A stretch of DNA of 64,000 nt from Anaerolineaceae bacterium (GTDB lineage: Bacteria; Chloroflexota; Anaerolineae; Anaerolineales; Anaerolineaceae), in assembly GCA_002702705.1 (NCBI GenBank), contig PABH01000008.1:62001-126000 (forward strand), in the 5' to 3' direction. Of the stretch, positions 27,027-36,237 are shown piece by piece. Made by a program: the position numbers and the translations under genes. The stretch's first letter is position 1. Every line of letters starts with the position of its first letter. The notes beneath the pieces were generated by a model that had not been told where the DNA came from, made no database searches, and saw only the letters and a list, made by a program, of their open reading frames with translations.

Positions 27027-28756
27027 AAACATTAATCATCAATCTCACCACCGGTGAAACAAAAACTCGCGAACTTGAAGACCCGTTGGCAGGTGGAAGA
27101 TATCTATCCGGTCAACTGGTAAGTGAATTTACTGATCCATTATGTGATCCACTTAGCCCAGAAAATACACTGGTTTTTGCTGCCGGTGTTTTGTCCAATA
27201 CCCGTACTTCAACCGGGTCCCGGCTTTCCGTTGGTTGCAAAAGTCCCTTAACCAAGGGAATTAAAGAAGCAAATGCTGGAGGAATGGCAGGAGACTCTCT
27301 GGCTGGTTTAGGCTTTCGTGCAGTTGTGTTTTTAGGCGCCTTACCGGAAGGTCAAAAAGGGGTTTATCTCCTGAAAAATAACAGTATCGAATTAAACCAG
27401 GAAGCTGCAAACGGTTGTTGGGGCATGGGTAATGAAGATACCGCAGCTTATTTGTTTGATCAGTTTGGAAATGATTACTGTATCATCAGTATTGGCCAGG
27501 CAGGTGAACAATTAATGACAGCAGCCGGGATCGCTGTTACTGATGCAGAAGGAAATCCATTTCGGCTGGCTGCCCGGGGAGGTGTAGGCGCTGTTATGGG
27601 TTCAAAAGGTTTAAAAGCCATTCTCATTCAACGCCCAACACAAATTGACTCCTCACTTAACAAAGAAGCCCGTTCGAAAATAACCGCTTTTAATAAACAT
27701 GTCGCCGGCAGCGACCGTGTTAAAGTTTTAAGAGATTACGGAACTGCTTCCACAGTAATGCCTGTTCAAATTCTAGGTGGACTACCAGTTAGAAATTTCA
27801 GCAAAGGGCGTTTACCGGATGCGGAACCTATTGGGGGAGATCACATGCGTGAACTAACGCTGCAGCGCGGTGGAAAAGGCACCCCCACCCATGCTTGTAT
27901 GACAGGTTGTGTTATTCGGTGTTCAAATGCCTTTGCAGATGAAAAAGGTGAATTACTGGCAGCCCCGCTTGAGTTTGAAACGATTGGGTTATGTGGTTCA
28001 AACCTCGAAATTGCCTCATTAGATGAAATCGCAAAAATCAATCGTTATTGTAACGATTTCGGACTAGATACAATTGAAGTTGGGGCTGCATTAGGGGTGA
28101 TGATGGAAGCCGCTGAAATGGAAAAAATTCCTGCTGAAATCAACCGCGACGATTTACCAAAATTCGGTGATGCCAACAGTGTTTTAAAAATTTTGGCGCA
28201 AATTCCGTCAGGAACTTCCTTAGCCCGGCTTGCTGGAGATGGTGTCGTTGCTGCCGGAAAAGCGCTCGGCGTAACCCGCATTCCGGCTGTTAAAGGGCAG
28301 GCGATGAGTGCATATGATCCGCGGGTGGTAAAAGGGACAGCTGTCACCTACGCTACTTCCCCCCAAGGGGCGGACCATACCGCTGGTTTAACTGTCTTTT
28401 TCCCCGTAGACCATCGTGATCCCTCCAACGCGGTTGCACTCTCCAAAAAATCCCAACTACAACGTGCCGCCTATGATGCCCTCGGTTTATGTGCATTTAA
28501 TACCAGCGCTACTGGCCAGCAGCCAGAAGTGGTTCTTAATATGCTCAGGTCTGTTTTTGACGTTGATCTACCTGAAAACTGGCTCGATATTTTAGGAAGA
28601 AAAGTAATCGATGTTGAATTAGCTTTTAATAAAGCAGCCGGACTAACTGCCGCTGATAATCGCATACCTGAATATTTTCATACTGAAAAACTGACTGAAC
28701 CATCAGAAAGTGTTTTTGATGTGCCGGATTCAGAACTGGATTCGATTTGGGATTAA
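27023..28756 (+). CDS. Tungsten-type aldehyde:ferredoxin oxidoreductase family enzyme
   Basis: The protein has 577 residues. It has the AOR N-terminal pterin-binding domain (LAGGRYLSGQL, NTRTSTGSRLSVGCKSPLT, RLAARGGVGAVMGSKGLKAI) and the iron-sulfur ligand run ACMTGCVIRCSNAF near residue 295, completed by a later Cys in LGLCAFNTSATG. The enzyme oxidises aldehydes to acids and reduces ferredoxin, with W or Mo bound by two pterins, which implies an anaerobic host. Overlap with the Fe-ADH gene suggests both act on one aldehyde. It is slightly shorter than the roughly 605 residues of archaeal AOR. Confidence 0.87.
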   Translation: MKTLIINLTTGETKTRELEDPLAGGRYLSGQLVSEFTDPLCDPLSPENTLVFAAGVLSNTRTSTGSRLSVGCKSPLTKGIKEANAGGMAGDSLAGLGFRAVVFLGALPEGQKGVYLLKNNSIELNQEAANGCWGMGNEDTAAYLFDQFGNDYCIISIGQAGEQLMTAAGIAVTDAEGNPFRLAARGGVGAVMGSKGLKAILIQRPTQIDSSLNKEARSKITAFNKHVAGSDRVKVLRDYGTASTVMPVQILGGLPVRNFSKGRLPDAEPIGGDHMRELTLQRGGKGTPTHACMTGCVIRCSNAFADEKGELLAAPLEFETIGLCGSNLEIASLDEIAKINRYCNDFGLDTIEVGAALGVMMEAAEMEKIPAEINRDDLPKFGDANSVLKILAQIPSGTSLARLAGDGVVAAGKALGVTRIPAVKGQAMSAYDPRVVKGTAVTYATSPQGADHTAGLTVFFPVDHRDPSNAVALSKKSQLQRAAYDALGLCAFNTSATGQQPEVVLNMLRSVFDVDLPENWLDILGRKVIDVELAFNKAAGLTAADNRIPEYFHTEKLTEPSESVFDVPDSELDSIWD

Positions 28757-28812
28757 AAATATGAGAAGAACGATCAACATAACATCTTTTTGGTTAACGA
28801 AAGGTGACTAAC

Positions 28813-29952
28813 TTGTCCTCATCTTTTGATGTCATTGTTATTGGTGGAGGTTTTTTAGGCCTCTCAAGTGCCTATGAATTAGCAAAACAAGGGGCTCAGG
28901 TTTTACTATTGGAGGCTGGAGATATCGGCAGCGGCACCTCCGCCTCTTGTTCCGGAAGAGCTCAAGTATGCGAAGGGCATCTTGATCCACTCAATATCCA
29001 ATTGATCGTTGATGGATTACAAAAGCATGAAGTTTTAGAAGAAGAATTAGGACAAAGTTATGATTGGCGGAAAATTGGATTGTATTTAATTATCCGGACA
29101 CAATCATCTTGGGACTATTGGCAAAATCGTGCTGCTACGCTCACAATGCAGGGAATCCCAACCCAAGTTGTAGATCAGAAGACTTTACAAACAGCCGAAC
29201 CAAATATGAACACCAACGGGTTATTGGGAGCTGTTCACACCGTTGAAGGAATGATAAATCCTTTAAAATTTTCGTTGGCTTACGCCTCTGCTGCAAGGAA
29301 ATATGGTGCAGTCATCCAGGGCCATAGCCGCGTGACAAATTTTGAAATGAATAAGAATCGTGTGGTTGCAGTCCAAACCCGGAATGAGCGTTACACATGC
29401 GATAAAGTGGCTGTCATGACAGGTGCAATGGTCTCCGAAACACTGAAATTAGCAGGTGCATCGCTGCCAGTACAATACACCCATGCAGAGGCTGTAGTCA
29501 CCGAACCGATTCCACCCATGATTTTTAATAACATTGAAATATCTGATTTTTACGAGACCATTCACGGCAAACAGAGAGCTGTCGCTATAGGTGTTCATCC
29601 TGATCTACATGGATCAATTGACATTTCCGAAGCGGTTACAGTAACAGATCACTTTCACAAAAATGTCAGTGCTTGGGGCATTACAGCGCTTGCTAAAGAA
29701 TTAATCGAACTGTATCCATTTATGTCGAAAGTTCGTGTTGTTCGAAGTTGGGGCAGACCAACCAGCTTTACACCGGATGAAGAACCTATCATTGGCTGGA
29801 TGCCGCAGTTGGAAAATGTTTTTGTTGCTACCAGTTTAGTAGAAACGATAACCGCGGTTCCGATTTTAAGTGAATGGATGGCAATGATGATGTTGGATAA
29901 AAATTCGCCCACTTCATTGGATCAATTTGCACCTTCACGATTTACTCTCTAA
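28813..29952 (+). CDS. FAD-dependent amine/D-amino-acid oxidase-type oxidoreductase (DAO family)
   Basis: The protein has about 379 residues. A dinucleotide-binding GGGFLGLSSAYELAKQG lies at the start and the DAO-fold C-terminal segment RSWGRPTSFTPDEEPIIGWM at the end. The family oxidises C-N bonds of glycine, sarcosine, D-amino acids or cyclic imino acids, or C-O bonds of glycerol phosphate-like molecules. I prefer the TTG at 28813, six bases after AAGGTGA, over the GTG at 28804 that lies inside that site. A second DAO protein of the same family is encoded at 36238. The electron acceptor is not known. Confidence 0.78.
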   Translation: MSSSFDVIVIGGGFLGLSSAYELAKQGAQVLLLEAGDIGSGTSASCSGRAQVCEGHLDPLNIQLIVDGLQKHEVLEEELGQSYDWRKIGLYLIIRTQSSWDYWQNRAATLTMQGIPTQVVDQKTLQTAEPNMNTNGLLGAVHTVEGMINPLKFSLAYASAARKYGAVIQGHSRVTNFEMNKNRVVAVQTRNERYTCDKVAVMTGAMVSETLKLAGASLPVQYTHAEAVVTEPIPPMIFNNIEISDFYETIHGKQRAVAIGVHPDLHGSIDISEAVTVTDHFHKNVSAWGITALAKELIELYPFMSKVRVVRSWGRPTSFTPDEEPIIGWMPQLENVFVATSLVETITAVPILSEWMAMMMLDKNSPTSLDQFAPSRFTL

Positions 29953-29993
29953 TTCAAAAAATGATTTTAACATATGTGTGAAAGGAAATAAAC

Positions 29994-30746
29994 ATGGACA
30001 TTAAAGGCAAAACAGCCCTAATCACCGGCGGGGCAGTCCGAGTTGGAAAGGCAATCTCATTAGGATTAGCTGAGGCTGGGGCGAATGTGGTTATAAACTA
30101 TAGTTCAAGTGCAGAATCTGCCCTTCAAACCGCGCAAGAAGCCGAAAAGTTCGGTGTAACTGCCCTAACCATTCAAGCCAACGTCGCTGATTGGGAACAG
30201 GTAAAAGCCATGTTTGATCAGGTCCATTCAAATCTTGGGAAGATAGATATATTAGTTAACAACGCCTCACCTTTTACACCGACTCCCGTACCCACAGATT
30301 CAATCGAAGCCTGGCAAATGGTAACCGGTGTCCAGATTAATGGTGCCTTTTATGTTTCCAATCTGGCAGCCAAAGATATGCTGGATAAAAAAGATGGTGC
30401 GATCGTAAATATCGTTGATCTCTCTGCCTGGGAGGCTTGGCCCAACCTTACAGCCCATGCCGTTGGAAAATCAGCCTTATTGGCTTTAACTCGCCAGTTT
30501 GCCCTTGAGCTTCACCCTTATGTTCGAGTAAACGCCATCGCACCAGGTCCTGTTTTGGCTCCCCCTGACTATTCGCCAGAAAAAATTAAACGAACAGCTG
30601 AGAAAACCCTTTTAAATCGGTGGGGAACACCAGAAGATATCTCCAAAACAGTCAATTTTTTAATTGAATCAGATTATATAAATGCTGAATACATAACAGT
30701 AGATGGTGGGCAGCGATACGCACACCGTAAACACGAGGAAGGATAA
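29994..30746 (+). CDS. SDR-family oxidoreductase lacking the usual catalytic Tyr
   Basis: The protein has 250 residues. The cofactor site LITGGAVRVGKAI (Arg-type, as in PTR1/FolM) and NNASPFTP are present. The active-site region reads DLSAWEAWPNLTAHAVGKSALL, where the Y-x-x-x-K motif has His in place of Tyr (H-A-V-G-K); the codon is CAT at 30452-30454. The Lys and the preceding Ser are kept. Either His takes over acid/base work or the protein has another role. AAAGGA precedes the ATG. It heads the first aldolase/FGGY kinase block. Confidence 0.8.
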   Translation: MDIKGKTALITGGAVRVGKAISLGLAEAGANVVINYSSSAESALQTAQEAEKFGVTALTIQANVADWEQVKAMFDQVHSNLGKIDILVNNASPFTPTPVPTDSIEAWQMVTGVQINGAFYVSNLAAKDMLDKKDGAIVNIVDLSAWEAWPNLTAHAVGKSALLALTRQFALELHPYVRVNAIAPGPVLAPPDYSPEKIKRTAEKTLLNRWGTPEDISKTVNFLIESDYINAEYITVDGGQRYAHRKHEEG

Positions 30747-30763
30747 GCAGAGAGAGGTTTTTT

Positions 30764-31543
30764 ATGGATAATATCCGCAGAATTAATAGACTATTTAAGC
30801 CAGATGGAAAAGTTTTAATTATGGCGATGGAACATTCCATTATTTTTGGACCCACCAAAGGATTAGAACAGCCTGGAGAAACAATCAAAAAAGCAATAGC
30901 CGGTGGGGTGGACGGCATAATGACATCATATGGTATGGCTTGTCATTTTGCAAAAGAAATTTCTCCGGTAGGATTAATCTTAAGATCAGATGGTGTTGCC
31001 ACTATGCTCGGACCAGATGTCGAAGCACCCGTTTGGTTTGGTGTCAAAGAGGCATTACGAATCGGTGCGGATGCATTATGTATATCTTCATTTCCTGGAG
31101 ATGAAAAGGAAATGCGCACCTTAAATAATTTGGCAAAAATCACAAAAAAAGCCCATGCCTGGGGTTTAGCTGTGCAAGCAGAAATGGTTCCTGGCGGAAT
31201 GCTCAGTTCTCCTGAATATCGCACCAAAGAACGGGTAGCTTTGGCAGCCAGAGCTGGACTTGAAATGGGCGGTGATTGGGTAAAAATCCCATATGTAGAT
31301 GGATTTGAGGAAATTGTAAAAATTTGTTACAAACCCGTTGTTATCATGGGGTCAAAAAAACGTAATACAGTCGAAGAATTTTTAACAGAAATGAAAATGG
31401 CAATGGATGCAGGTGCTGCTGGCGGCACGATCGGCCGAAATATCTTTGAATCGGACAATCCGGAAGCAATGGCAGCCGCCTTATCTGCAATCATTCATGG
31501 TGGTGTGTCCGTTGATGAAGCCACCCGAATTGCAAAGAGTTAA
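30764..31543 (+). CDS. DhnA/LsrF-type class I aldolase, copy 1
   Basis: The protein has 259 residues of the DhnA (archaeal-type class I) aldolase family. A catalytic Schiff-base Lys sits in GGDWVKIPYVDGF near residue 175; MAMEHSIIFGPTKGLEQP near residue 22 and VVIMGSKKR near 195 are family hallmarks. Relatives include LsrF and archaeal fructose-bisphosphate aldolase. A paralogue is encoded on the other strand at 45081-45863. It sits directly before an FGGY kinase gene, so a phosphorylated ketose is the likely substrate. GAGAGG lies upstream of the ATG. Confidence 0.83.
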   Translation: MDNIRRINRLFKPDGKVLIMAMEHSIIFGPTKGLEQPGETIKKAIAGGVDGIMTSYGMACHFAKEISPVGLILRSDGVATMLGPDVEAPVWFGVKEALRIGADALCISSFPGDEKEMRTLNNLAKITKKAHAWGLAVQAEMVPGGMLSSPEYRTKERVALAARAGLEMGGDWVKIPYVDGFEEIVKICYKPVVIMGSKKRNTVEEFLTEMKMAMDAGAAGGTIGRNIFESDNPEAMAAALSAIIHGGVSVDEATRIAKS

Positions 31544-31617
31544 TCGGAATTTAGTTTACCGTTACTTGTTCACCCACTTGGTTTCAACACAGCTCTGACA
31601 AAAAAGGAATTTATTAA

Positions 31618-33108
31618 ATGGAAGATCTAATCCTAAGTCTTGATATTGGGACAACGATCATTAAATGTGTTTTATTTAATAAAGAGGGACAGGAAAGAAT
31701 GGTGGCAGAAAAACGATACCACCTTATTTTCCCCCAACCTGATTATGTTGAAATCGACCCGGCAGAACTTTGGTCCGCAGTTCAACAAACAATCAATCAA
31801 ATTGTATCTTCCATAAAAACAAATGAACAAATCTCTGCTTTAGTTGTAACAACACAAGGTGGGTCCGTTTTACCTGTTGATCAATACGGACAACCAACAC
31901 ACAATTTAATCACCTGGTTAGATAAACGAGCAAAAACGTTGGTACAACAATGGAACGCAGATGGCACAAGCAAAACAATCCGAAAAAATAGCGGTTGGAA
32001 TCCCCAACCAGGATTACCGCTCGTTTTAATTGCTTGGTTAAGGCAAAACAACCGACAAGTTTTTCAAAAATCTGCCAAATGGTTATCAGTAAATGATTTT
32101 ATTATCCATAAATTAACGGGGAATTATGTTACCAATCCTTCCATGGCTGGAGAAATGTTACTGGTAGATATTCAAAAATGTGTTTGGCATGAAGGCCTAT
32201 GCAAACTAGCCGGGATTAATCCATCCCAATTATCTCCAATCATGCCGAGTTCAGCAATTGTTGGCAAAATAACCGATTCTGCCAGTAAAGAAACCACATT
32301 ACCAAAGGGGTTACCTGTCGTAAATGGTGGTCAGGATCACGCTTGTGAAGCAATAGCGTTTGGGGCTATTAATGCCAAAAATACTATTCTGGCATGTGGA
32401 ACCGCTTGGGTAATTAATATTGTAAAAGATGAAGGTTCAGTAGATACGCTGCCCAATCAAATGGATCTTAATTTCCATGTTCTTCCCGACAAATGGATTG
32501 CCAGTCAGTTTTTAGGAGAATTAGGTTCCTATCCGGAATGGATCTTAAGACAATTTTGGTCTTCTTCAAATACTTTTGATGATATGAATTTAAACCTTTT
32601 GCAAAAAAATATCATCCATGAAAACTTATTCTTTTTGCCCTTAAACGGATCAAGACAACTTGATAAACAAACAAATTATGGTGGGTTTATTGGGGCAAAA
32701 CTGAATCATGATCGAGTCGATCTATCCAAAGCCGTGTTAGAAAATGCAGCTTTTGAAGTCCGGTGGGCATTGGAACAATTAAAAGAAACCAACCATATCA
32801 AGATACAAAAACTATGGATGATTGGTGGAGCAACGCGCAGTCCGGTCTGGCCAAATATAATCGCGGATATAAACGAACTCGAAATTATACTAACTGCTTA
32901 TGCCCATGGACCCGCATTAGGTGCAGCAATTCTCGGAATGTTAAGTTTGGGTTTTATTGAAAAACCGGATCAGTTCTTTCAGTTTCTCCAATTAGAAGAA
33001 AAAATTATTAAACCAAACAAAAGCAATAGCCAGGCATATTCAAATAAGTACATCAAATACCAGACATTAACTCGCAATTTTTCAAAATTGTTGGAGTCGG
33101 ATTCATGA
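31618..33108 (+). CDS. FGGY-family carbohydrate kinase, copy 1
   Basis: The protein has 496 residues of two ASKHA domains. It starts with LSLDIGTTIIKCVLF (phosphate-binding loop). The catalytic Asp lies in NGGQDHACEA near residue 242, and the FGGY-like second signature region is WMIGGATRSPVWPNIIADI near residue 400. It phosphorylates a sugar or polyol such as xylulose, erythritol, or a diketone as in LsrK. It is clearly paralogous to the kinase at 46926-48413, sharing the VNDF-x-x-x-(K/R)LTG-x-x-x-TNPS segment. It overlaps the HAD gene by ATGA. Confidence 0.87.
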   Translation: MEDLILSLDIGTTIIKCVLFNKEGQERMVAEKRYHLIFPQPDYVEIDPAELWSAVQQTINQIVSSIKTNEQISALVVTTQGGSVLPVDQYGQPTHNLITWLDKRAKTLVQQWNADGTSKTIRKNSGWNPQPGLPLVLIAWLRQNNRQVFQKSAKWLSVNDFIIHKLTGNYVTNPSMAGEMLLVDIQKCVWHEGLCKLAGINPSQLSPIMPSSAIVGKITDSASKETTLPKGLPVVNGGQDHACEAIAFGAINAKNTILACGTAWVINIVKDEGSVDTLPNQMDLNFHVLPDKWIASQFLGELGSYPEWILRQFWSSSNTFDDMNLNLLQKNIIHENLFFLPLNGSRQLDKQTNYGGFIGAKLNHDRVDLSKAVLENAAFEVRWALEQLKETNHIKIQKLWMIGGATRSPVWPNIIADINELEIILTAYAHGPALGAAILGMLSLGFIEKPDQFFQFLQLEEKIIKPNKSNSQAYSNKYIKYQTLTRNFSKLLESDS

Positions 33109-33914
33109 TAGAAACATCATTCTTAAAAAAAATAAAGGCGTTGTTAATTGATATTGATGGAACGTTATTAAGTAGTGATAAACCACTGCCAGGTATGGTT
33201 GAATTTTTCAATTTTTTAAACCAACATTCCATAAATTATTTAATTTTGTCAAATAATTCAACCAAAAGCCCCTATACCTATTATCAAAAAATCACTTCTC
33301 TCGGTGGAGAAATTCAACCAGAAAACATATTAACCAGTGCCGGTGTAACCGTTCAAATCATGAAAGAAAAATATACCGGAAAAAATGTATATCTTATTGG
33401 TGAAGATGGCATTCGTGAAGCCCTGGAAAAGGAAGGTTATCAAATAATAAAAAACGTCACCCAAAAAGCTGATTTTGTGGTTGTTGGGGGAGATCATTAT
33501 TTGACCTATGAAAAATTAAAATTTGCCAGTCTCCATCTTCAAGCTGGAGCCCAATTTATTGGCACCAACCCGGATGTACTTGTGCCATCAGAAGAAGGGT
33601 TAATTCCCGAATGCGGCGTAAATATCGCTGCATTAGAAGCTGCTAGTGGAAAGAAAGCTATTGTAATTGGAAAACCCAATCCTTTGATGTATCAATCGGC
33701 ATTAAAACAGCTCGGGAACCACGCTTCAGAAACTGCTATGATCGGTGACCGTTTAGAAACCGACATTTTTGGAGGGCTTCAAGCTGGTTTAAAAACCATA
33801 CTCGTTGAAACAGGGGTAGATAATCATCAATCCATAATTAGGAAAGGTATAACTCCTGACCTGGTCGTAAATGATCTGATTAACTTAATATCTATTTGGT
33901 CAAATCAGTTGTAA
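33105..33914 (+). CDS. HAD-superfamily phosphatase, NagD/class IIA type
   Basis: The protein has 269 residues. Motif I is LIDIDGTLLSSD, with the nucleophile Asp near residue 16; motif II is ILSNNSTKS, and motif III and IV are GKPNPLMY and MIGDRLETDIFGG. A class IIA cap lies between. NagD-like enzymes hydrolyse small phosphoesters (nucleotides, phosphoglycolate, sugar phosphates). Translation is coupled to the FGGY kinase by an ATGA overlap, which suggests disposal of a phosphorylated side product or a kinase/phosphatase pair within the same pathway. Confidence 0.85.
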   Translation: MIETSFLKKIKALLIDIDGTLLSSDKPLPGMVEFFNFLNQHSINYLILSNNSTKSPYTYYQKITSLGGEIQPENILTSAGVTVQIMKEKYTGKNVYLIGEDGIREALEKEGYQIIKNVTQKADFVVVGGDHYLTYEKLKFASLHLQAGAQFIGTNPDVLVPSEEGLIPECGVNIAALEAASGKKAIVIGKPNPLMYQSALKQLGNHASETAMIGDRLETDIFGGLQAGLKTILVETGVDNHQSIIRKGITPDLVVNDLINLISIWSNQL

Positions 33915-33956
33915 TTTCATGTATTCTGGTTTTGTTTAATAAGGACATATTTTTTT

Positions 33957-35354
33957 ATGAAAAAAGCAGATATTTTACTAACCCACGGCCTAATCGTTAC
34001 CCAAGACAAAGACCGCAGCGTTCTGCCAGATCATTCGATTGTTATAATAGGAAATCGGATACAAGCAATTGGCCCTTCATCAGACATTGACGGACAATAT
34101 GAAGCGGAAAAAATAATCGATCTCAGCGGAAAAATCATTTTTCCAGGGCTCATCAATACACACGATCATCTCTTCCAGGTAGCCACCAAGGGGCTTGGAG
34201 AAGACATGGCTGTTCAGGATTGGGTCACTGTTGTCACTGCACCAACTGCTGCCAATATTACGCCGGATGAAATCTATACAATCTGTTTATCAGGATGTTT
34301 GGAGTTAATTCATAGTGGTGTGACTTCCGTGATTGATATGAATTATATGGCTTACACCTTTGGGCTGCATGATGAAAATATCCATGCCCTCGTCGATAGT
34401 GGTTTACGAGGACGCTATACAAGTATTATTTCTGATTATGGCCTCCAATACGGCATTCCGGAATACCTTATCCGTCCAACAGATTGGTTCATTAATCAAT
34501 ACGCTCAGCTGATAGAAAAGTACCCTCCTACGGAACGTTTAGCCGTATGGGTGGCGATAGGTGCCCCTTGGACAGTTAGCGGGGAAGGATTAGATAAAGC
34601 ACTGGATTTTTCTAAACGGACTGGAACCCCAATGGTGATGCACATTGGTGAAAATTGGGTAGATAACCATTGCAGTATTGATCGATTTGGCATGAATTCA
34701 GTCCCTTACCTGGAAAAAATCGGTTTCTTACGACCTGAGCTGCTCGCGATTCATTGTGTAACTTTAGATGATGAGGATATAAAATTATTTGCGAAACATG
34801 ATGTGAAAGTTTCTTACAATCCAGTCAGTAATATGTATTTAGGAAATGGAATTCCTCCGATGATGAAGATCCAAGAAGCAGGTTTAACCATTGGCCTGGG
34901 TGTAGATGGTGCCGGTAGTAATAACTCACAGGATATGATTGAAACAATGAAGGTTGCAGCTTTATTACAGAAAGTTGCTGCACGTGATGCATCAGTCGTA
35001 AATGCACAACAAATATTGGATTGGGCAACACTTGGTGGAGCAAAAACATTAGGGCTTGAGGACCAAATTGGGTCAATCGAGGTGGGAAAACAGGCAGACT
35101 TATTTGTGATCGCGCCAAATTCAGCAAAAGTTGTTCCAATTCACGATCCGGTAGCCACACTTGTTTATTCTTGTGGACAAGAAAATGTAGTTATGACAAT
35201 TGCCAACGGGGTCATTCTTATGCAAGATGGCGTTATTCAGCATCTAGATGAAGAAAAAATTATTCAGCAATGCCAGGAGATCAGCCTGGCTTTGGCAGAA
35301 AGATGTGGGTCAAACTCGAAAGTAAAACGGTCTTGGAAAGGAAATGCGCTATGA
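33957..35354 (+). CDS. Amidohydrolase (AtzB/SAH-deaminase-like), copy 1
   Basis: The protein has 465 residues of the metal-dependent amidohydrolase superfamily. The metal pair H-x-H lies in INTHDHLFQ near residue 66; further ligands are in VMHIGENW near residue 225, LAIHCVTLDD near 263 and LGVDGAGSNNSQDM near 319. The family removes ammonia or other groups from heterocycles such as guanine, S-adenosylhomocysteine and triazines. A second copy is encoded at 48427-49782. The end overlaps the next SDR gene by ATGA. AAGGA precedes the ATG at a rather wide spacing. Confidence 0.83.
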   Translation: MKKADILLTHGLIVTQDKDRSVLPDHSIVIIGNRIQAIGPSSDIDGQYEAEKIIDLSGKIIFPGLINTHDHLFQVATKGLGEDMAVQDWVTVVTAPTAANITPDEIYTICLSGCLELIHSGVTSVIDMNYMAYTFGLHDENIHALVDSGLRGRYTSIISDYGLQYGIPEYLIRPTDWFINQYAQLIEKYPPTERLAVWVAIGAPWTVSGEGLDKALDFSKRTGTPMVMHIGENWVDNHCSIDRFGMNSVPYLEKIGFLRPELLAIHCVTLDDEDIKLFAKHDVKVSYNPVSNMYLGNGIPPMMKIQEAGLTIGLGVDGAGSNNSQDMIETMKVAALLQKVAARDASVVNAQQILDWATLGGAKTLGLEDQIGSIEVGKQADLFVIAPNSAKVVPIHDPVATLVYSCGQENVVMTIANGVILMQDGVIQHLDEEKIIQQCQEISLALAERCGSNSKVKRSWKGNAL

Positions 35355-36124
35355 AAGGTCTAAAAGTTAGGGTGGCATGTGTAACCGGTGCAGCCAGAGG
35401 GATTGGTCAAGAAATCTGTGTCCGCCTGGCAGAAGAAGGTGCAAATATTGCGGTCATGGACATTGAAAACACGGATGAAACAGTAGATCGGTGCAGAGCC
35501 TTTGGTGTGCAAGCAGTTGGTTATTTGATGGATGTAACCAATAAAACACAAATTCACCAGGTGATCGAACATGTTAACTCCAATTGGAACCGTATCGACA
35601 TCTGGGTTAACAACGCCGGAATTTTTGATAATACCGCCACCACGGAGTTAAGTGAAGAAACATGGGACCGAGTGAGCGACATAAATTACAAATCAATGTT
35701 TTTATGTGCAAAGGCTGTAATTCCAATCATGGAAAAAAACAATTGGGGACGTTTTATTAATTTATCCTCGATGGCTGGTAAGATGGCTTATAGTGAAGAA
35801 ATTGCTTATTGCTCAACCAAAGCAGCAGTCCTTGGATTAACCCGCGCGTTGGCGGTCGAACTTGGAAATCGAGGAATCACTTCAAATGCAATTTGTCCTG
35901 GACCAATTCAAACGGAAATGCTTCGCAGTACATACCAACATTTAGCAGATATTAACGGTGTAACCCTTGAAGAATGGAATGATAGTATTTTAAAAACAAT
36001 TCCTGTTAATCGTTTTGGGAAACCGGAGGATGTTGCTGCATTGGTGGCATTTTTGGCTTCGGAAGATGCTGGTTTTATCAATGGCCAGTCCATCAATATT
36101 GATGGTGGGCTTGTTTTTTATTAA
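35351..36124 (+). CDS. SDR-family oxidoreductase
   Basis: The protein has 257 residues from the ATG at 35351, which overlaps the amidohydrolase stop by ATGA. Classical SDR motifs are CVTGAARGIGQEIC near residue 10, NNAGIF near 88, and the active-site Ser (NLSSMAG) with YCSTK near 155. PGPIQTEM and the C-terminal GQSINIDGG segment are family-typical. It should oxidise a secondary alcohol of a small sugar or polyol with NAD(P). Confidence 0.87.
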   Translation: MKGLKVRVACVTGAARGIGQEICVRLAEEGANIAVMDIENTDETVDRCRAFGVQAVGYLMDVTNKTQIHQVIEHVNSNWNRIDIWVNNAGIFDNTATTELSEETWDRVSDINYKSMFLCAKAVIPIMEKNNWGRFINLSSMAGKMAYSEEIAYCSTKAAVLGLTRALAVELGNRGITSNAICPGPIQTEMLRSTYQHLADINGVTLEEWNDSILKTIPVNRFGKPEDVAALVAFLASEDAGFINGQSINIDGGLVFY

Positions 36125-36237
36125 ATTCGAGCCCAATTGTTTTTACTCATTTGATTTAATTCAACGATAACAGGTACCCCTTATGATTTCAACTCGATTT
36201 GAGTTCTCCAGCTTGATAACTTACTTAAGGAATTATT

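Noticed and set aside
29994-33914. Autoinducer-2 (Lsr) uptake and processing
   Set aside because: The FGGY kinase and DhnA aldolase resemble LsrK and LsrF in family, but LsrG, LsrR and LsrB-type genes are not seen, and the importer here is CUT1-type.
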